This document shows, in pieces, positions 51,269-53,896 of a stretch of 53,896 nucleotides of DNA. Made by a program: the position numbers and the translations under genes. The first letter of the stretch is position 1, and each line of letters starts with the position of its first letter. Origin of the DNA: Candidatus Cryosericum septentrionale (GTDB lineage: Bacteria; Caldisericota; Caldisericia; Cryosericales; Cryosericaceae). The stretch spans positions 1-53,896 of the forward strand of contig NZ_QXIY01000018.1 of NCBI RefSeq assembly GCF_003570995.1. The letters are read 5' to 3'. The notes beneath the pieces were generated by a model that searched no databases, had not been told where the DNA came from, and saw nothing but the letters and a program-made list of their open reading frames with translations.

Positions 51269-52070
51269 ACAAGCGAGAATTCGGATTCCCGATGGCGTCT
51301 ATCACGTGACGACACACGGCAACGGCGACATGATGATCTTCGAGGGGCCGTCCGAGAAGTGGCGACTGGTTGATCTGGTGGCGGACACGGCCAAGGAATT
51401 TGACTGGTCTATGTATGCCTGGTGCGTCATGGGGAATCACTACCACTTCCTGCTGAAGACGCATGACGACAATCTGTCGGAAGGAATGCACCACATCAAC
51501 ATGAGCTATGGCGAGTGGTACAACAAGGCCCGGGGACGCCACGGTCATGTATTTCAGGATCGGTTCTTCTCGATTCTAATCACTCAGGACAGCCATCTTC
51601 TCGAGGCCTCGCGCTACGTCGTGCTGAATCCCTTGAGGGCAGGCCTCGTGACTACGCCTCAGGAGTGGCGCTGGAGTAGCTACAGCACTGCCGTGCTGGG
51701 TGCGCCCTCTCGCGTTCCGCTAAGGGATCACGAGTTGATGGGGATGTTCGCGCAGGAAGAAGCAGAATCCCGCGAGCTCTACCGGGAATTTGTCCAGGCT
51801 GGTATCGGGCTCAAGAAACCGGACTTTCTACTCACGGGCAGGGCTAGGCAATGGGCGGAATCCAAGCGCCGCGCTCAGTCACAGAGCGGCCAAGATGTTG
51901 CTCCGCGAAAGCCTGTCGCCGGCCTGACCCCCGACATGATTGAAATCTCCCGTGTGGTCAGTCTCCACCAGCAGGGGATGAGTCTAAGAAAGATCGCCGC
52001 CGCACTTGGCATAAGTCACATGACGGCGCGGCGTTATCTGGCGCTCAACGCCGAAGAGACGAAACCATAA
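51261..52070 (+). CDS. REP-associated tyrosine transposase (RAYT, Y1/HUH family)
   Basis: The 269-residue protein has a Y1_Tnp domain, with the HUH metal motif in MGNHYHFLL near residue 57 and the probable catalytic tyrosine in GEWYNKARG near 94. SRYVVLNPLRAGLV near 119 is typical of RAYTs. The C terminus has an added helix-turn-helix (SLRKIAAALGISHMTARRYL, about 241-260) not found in the core family. Single-copy RAYTs are domesticated enzymes that move or maintain REP sequences. It is flanked by inverted REP-like elements at 51155 and 52100. Confidence 0.9.
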   Translation: MSRQARIRIPDGVYHVTTHGNGDMMIFEGPSEKWRLVDLVADTAKEFDWSMYAWCVMGNHYHFLLKTHDDNLSEGMHHINMSYGEWYNKARGRHGHVFQDRFFSILITQDSHLLEASRYVVLNPLRAGLVTTPQEWRWSSYSTAVLGAPSRVPLRDHELMGMFAQEEAESRELYREFVQAGIGLKKPDFLLTGRARQWAESKRRAQSQSGQDVAPRKPVAGLTPDMIEISRVVSLHQQGMSLRKIAAALGISHMTARRYLALNAEETKP

Positions 52071-52086
52071 CTCGCTCGGCTTATTC

Positions 52087-52146
52087 GGAATCGTCCCAAA
52101 GTGTAACACTCTCGGCATATTTGGAACCGTCCCGAGAGTGTTACAG
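52087..52146 (+). repeat. REP-like elements downstream of RAYT
   Basis: Two direct copies of a GGAAYCGTCCCRARAGTGTWACA motif begin at 52087 and 52123. Between them GTAACACTCTCGG (52103-52115) and CCGAGAGTGTTAC (52132-52144) form a perfect 13-bp inverted repeat with a 16-base loop. The element is the inverted partner of 51155-51192. It also lies just beyond the stop of the peptidase gene and could act as its terminator. Confidence 0.75.
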
Positions 52147-52156
52147 TCCCTTGTCG

Positions 52157-53740
52157 TTAGTAGTTGAACTGCTGTACCAGGTAGGACGGGTTGAGCTTCT
52201 CGCCGGTGGCGTCTTCGATCATGGTGTTCCATGAGTACTTCGCGCCGGGCGTGAAGACGTTGTCGACGAACCAGCGCCCACCTTCGGGCGTCAGGACCTT
52301 ACCCTCGGTTTCGGCGCGCAGGGTATGGTCGAACTGGGAGGCGAGCATCTCGCCGAGCAGGTAGTTGTGGTAGTACACGGGCGCCATCGCGAAGTGGTAC
52401 TTGGCTGCCCAGTCGGGCTTCTCCAGGCGTTCCTCGGGGGTGTTGAGGTACTGGATGTTCTGGACGCCCTGGTACCAGAGGCGGCTGTCGCCATTCTCGG
52501 TGTGGTACAACTCGCTCTCGAAGAGCGCGAAGTGCGTGATCCACCTGGTCGCGACGAGCATCTGGTTACGGATGGCGACAGGCAGGTCGTCCTCTAGCCT
52601 CTGGAGGGCGGCGTCATCGATGCCCACCATCTGCTTATACCACTTGGGGTCACGGGCCATGCGGCCAAAGAACATGGCGACGGCTTCCGTCGTGAAGATG
52701 TGTGCGGGATGACGCAGGACCGGGGGAAGTGACATGTCGAGGTACTTGTCGTAGACGCCGTGCCCCATTTCGTGCAGCAGGGTCTCCATCTCGGTCTCGT
52801 TGGGGCGCAGGTTGGCCAGGACGCGGACGTCGCCCTTGTGGTCGAGGTGCATGGTGAAGGCGTGCTGGTCCTTGCCCGCGCGCTCGTAGAGGTCGCTGCG
52901 AGCGATAATGTCGCGGATGTCCAGCCCGATAGTATCGTAGGTCTTCGTCGCAAGTTCCTCGACGATGTGGTTGCCCTTGCCCTCGAAATAGACGCCGAGA
53001 TCGACGTCTGAGGTGCGGGGGGCCTCCTGGAAGAACATGTCGCTCATGTGCCAGGGCATCAGTGTGGAAGGGTCGACGCCCAGGCGCTGTCCGACCGCCT
53101 GATCGATAGAGTCCTTAACGCGGCGGAACAGCGTGTCGGTCTGGTCGCGGTAGCTTTCGAGCGTCTGCTTGAGCCACGCACCGTCGAACTCCTGGAGCTG
53201 GATTGACATCTCATAGTAGTTGGCGTACCCCAGCTTGACGGCGGACTCGTTGCGGAGCTTGATGAGCTCCATGAGGCCAGGTTCGAGCACTGCGCCCACC
53301 TGCTTGCTGGCCAGCCATGCCTTCTTGCGAAGGTCATTGTTGGTGCTGGACCTGAGGACCTCCTCGATCTGCTTGTTGTTGACTTCCCTGCCGTCGATCG
53401 TTCCGCGGAACTTCGTCGTGATGCTCTGCAAGGCGATCTGCTTGATGACCAGTTGCTGAAGCATCTCCTTGTCAAGCTGGTTTTCGACCATCATGTCGTG
53501 GATAAGGGTGAGCTGCCTGCGCTCGAGCTCTTCCAGGTCACCCGCGGCGAGCATGGAGTTCACGGTGTCGAAGCGCTGCTTGTCAGCGAGGAAGAGCCGC
53601 ATTGCCAGGTCGGCATGCTCCGCTTGAGCGGCGTACTCGTCCTTCCCGGTCGTCGACAGGTTCCAGGCGGCGATGTTGCACTGATAGTACAGTGCGTTGA
53701 GCTTCTCATTCAGTTCCTTCAGATATATGGCTTTTTCCAT
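52157..53740 (-). CDS. Zinc metallopeptidase, M2/M3-like (HExxH gluzincin)
   Basis: The 527-residue, largely helical protein has the zinc motif HEMGH near residue 331 and a downstream glutamate in TTEAVAMFFGR near 360 as third ligand. Late motifs include KYHFAMAPVYYHNYLLGE near 455. It resembles bacterial M2 (ACE-like) and M3 oligopeptidases; no signal peptide is seen, so it probably trims peptides in the cytoplasm. The ATG at 53740 has AGGAGG five bases upstream. A TTGCAT/TAAACT pair at 53789-53763 with a short 15-base spacer is a weak promoter candidate. A REP-like hairpin follows its stop. Confidence 0.85.
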   Translation of the reverse strand: MEKAIYLKELNEKLNALYYQCNIAAWNLSTTGKDEYAAQAEHADLAMRLFLADKQRFDTVNSMLAAGDLEELERRQLTLIHDMMVENQLDKEMLQQLVIKQIALQSITTKFRGTIDGREVNNKQIEEVLRSSTNNDLRKKAWLASKQVGAVLEPGLMELIKLRNESAVKLGYANYYEMSIQLQEFDGAWLKQTLESYRDQTDTLFRRVKDSIDQAVGQRLGVDPSTLMPWHMSDMFFQEAPRTSDVDLGVYFEGKGNHIVEELATKTYDTIGLDIRDIIARSDLYERAGKDQHAFTMHLDHKGDVRVLANLRPNETEMETLLHEMGHGVYDKYLDMSLPPVLRHPAHIFTTEAVAMFFGRMARDPKWYKQMVGIDDAALQRLEDDLPVAIRNQMLVATRWITHFALFESELYHTENGDSRLWYQGVQNIQYLNTPEERLEKPDWAAKYHFAMAPVYYHNYLLGEMLASQFDHTLRAETEGKVLTPEGGRWFVDNVFTPGAKYSWNTMIEDATGEKLNPSYLVQQFNY

Positions 53741-53840
53741 GGGCACCTCCTAGAGTATGTACAGTTTACGAAGTAATCGGCGAATGCAACAGGCCAGTAG
53801 AGGAGTGACCGGAACAGGCTCCAGCTTGAAGAGGCCGCGT

Positions 53841-53868
53841 TTGACATGTTCTTGGGGCCGCATATACT
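53841..53868 (+). promoter_or_regulatory. Strong outward promoter at the right edge
   Basis: TTGACA (53841-53846) and TATACT (53863-53868) with a 16-base spacer point out of the window on the plus strand, to a gene not seen here. It is divergent from the peptidase gene. Confidence 0.6.
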
Positions 53869-53896
53869 TCAAGTGTTCTCTGGGGCAGGGTGAAAT

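Noticed and set aside
1-53896. CRISPR array, rRNA genes, prophage or integrase
   Set aside because: No regularly spaced repeats, no 16S/23S/5S signatures and no phage genes were seen. The two tRNAs are not next to an integrase, and the RAYT is not a tRNA-targeting recombinase.

Overview
The window (53,896 bp, G+C in the high fifties by eye) is a compact bacterial chromosome segment of about 55 protein genes and two tRNAs, with many 4-base stop/start overlaps, strong Shine-Dalgarno sites and sigma-70-type promoters. It suggests a rod-shaped, peptidoglycan-containing anaerobe: a mre/mrdA/rodA elongation cluster, a class A penicillin-binding protein, a ferredoxin-dependent 2-oxoacid oxidoreductase, lysine 2,3-aminomutase, several radical SAM enzymes and a two-subunit glycine decarboxylase. 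Gene order often recalls Firmicutes (lepA-hemW, a yabE-like gene near ksgA, metG-tatD, maf-mreBCD-mrdA-minC-rodA, rpe-thiN), but with pieces missing. An early-branching anaerobic phylum such as Caldisericota/Cryosericota, Thermotogota or a deep Firmicute is plausible. The sequence alone does not settle it.

Layout. 1-2.4 kb (minus): a partial PBP1A and an unrecognised helical protein. 2.5-8 kb (plus): clpC, then lepA-hemW. 8-9.1 kb (minus): ychF. 9.3-18.1 kb (plus): an unknown protein, a G5/3D cell-wall protein, ksgA, gcvH-gcvPA-gcvPB, argS, rbfA and nrnA. 18.2-29.5 kb (minus): an envelope block reading AmmeMemo-like radical SAM, apbE, NusG-II protein, Gx-family membrane protein, DUF4321, maf, mreB, mreC, mreD, mrdA, minC, rodA and a TIGR03960-like radical SAM protein. 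29.7-35.5 kb (minus): roadblock protein, metG, tatD and korDABC in one tight operon. 35.6-37.1 kb (plus): rsfS, then trxB behind a CsoR-like palindrome and followed by a truncated redoxin gene. 37.2-39.5 kb (minus): a cyclic-2,3-diphosphoglycerate-synthetase-like GTPase and argF. 39.7-44.3 kb (plus): PASTA lipoprotein, rpe, thiN, tyrS, a FolT-like ECF S component and a molybdopterin oxidoreductase. 44.3-51.2 kb (plus): tRNA-Ile, tRNA-Ala, then kamA, two class III aminotransferases, thiolase and both CoA-transferase subunits. 51.2-52.1 kb: a RAYT transposase between inverted REP-like elements. 52.2-53.7 kb (minus): an M2/M3-like zinc peptidase.

The most interesting region is 44.3-51.2 kb. Next to lysine 2,3-aminomutase there are no genes for the known clostridial beta-lysine steps. 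There are instead a GSA-aminomutase-like aminotransferase, an ornithine/GABA-type aminotransferase, a thiolase and an acetoacetate-type CoA-transferase. Together these could make a lysine degradation route by transamination of beta-lysine, CoA activation and thiolysis to acetyl-CoA and a 4-aminobutyryl unit. The block lies directly behind two tRNA genes that have a strong promoter, with no terminator visible between. This route is inference, not demonstrated. Other points worth a look are the trxB operator, the redoxin remnant, a PASTA lipoprotein where a PASTA kinase is expected, minC without minD/minE, and the RAYT leader peptide.
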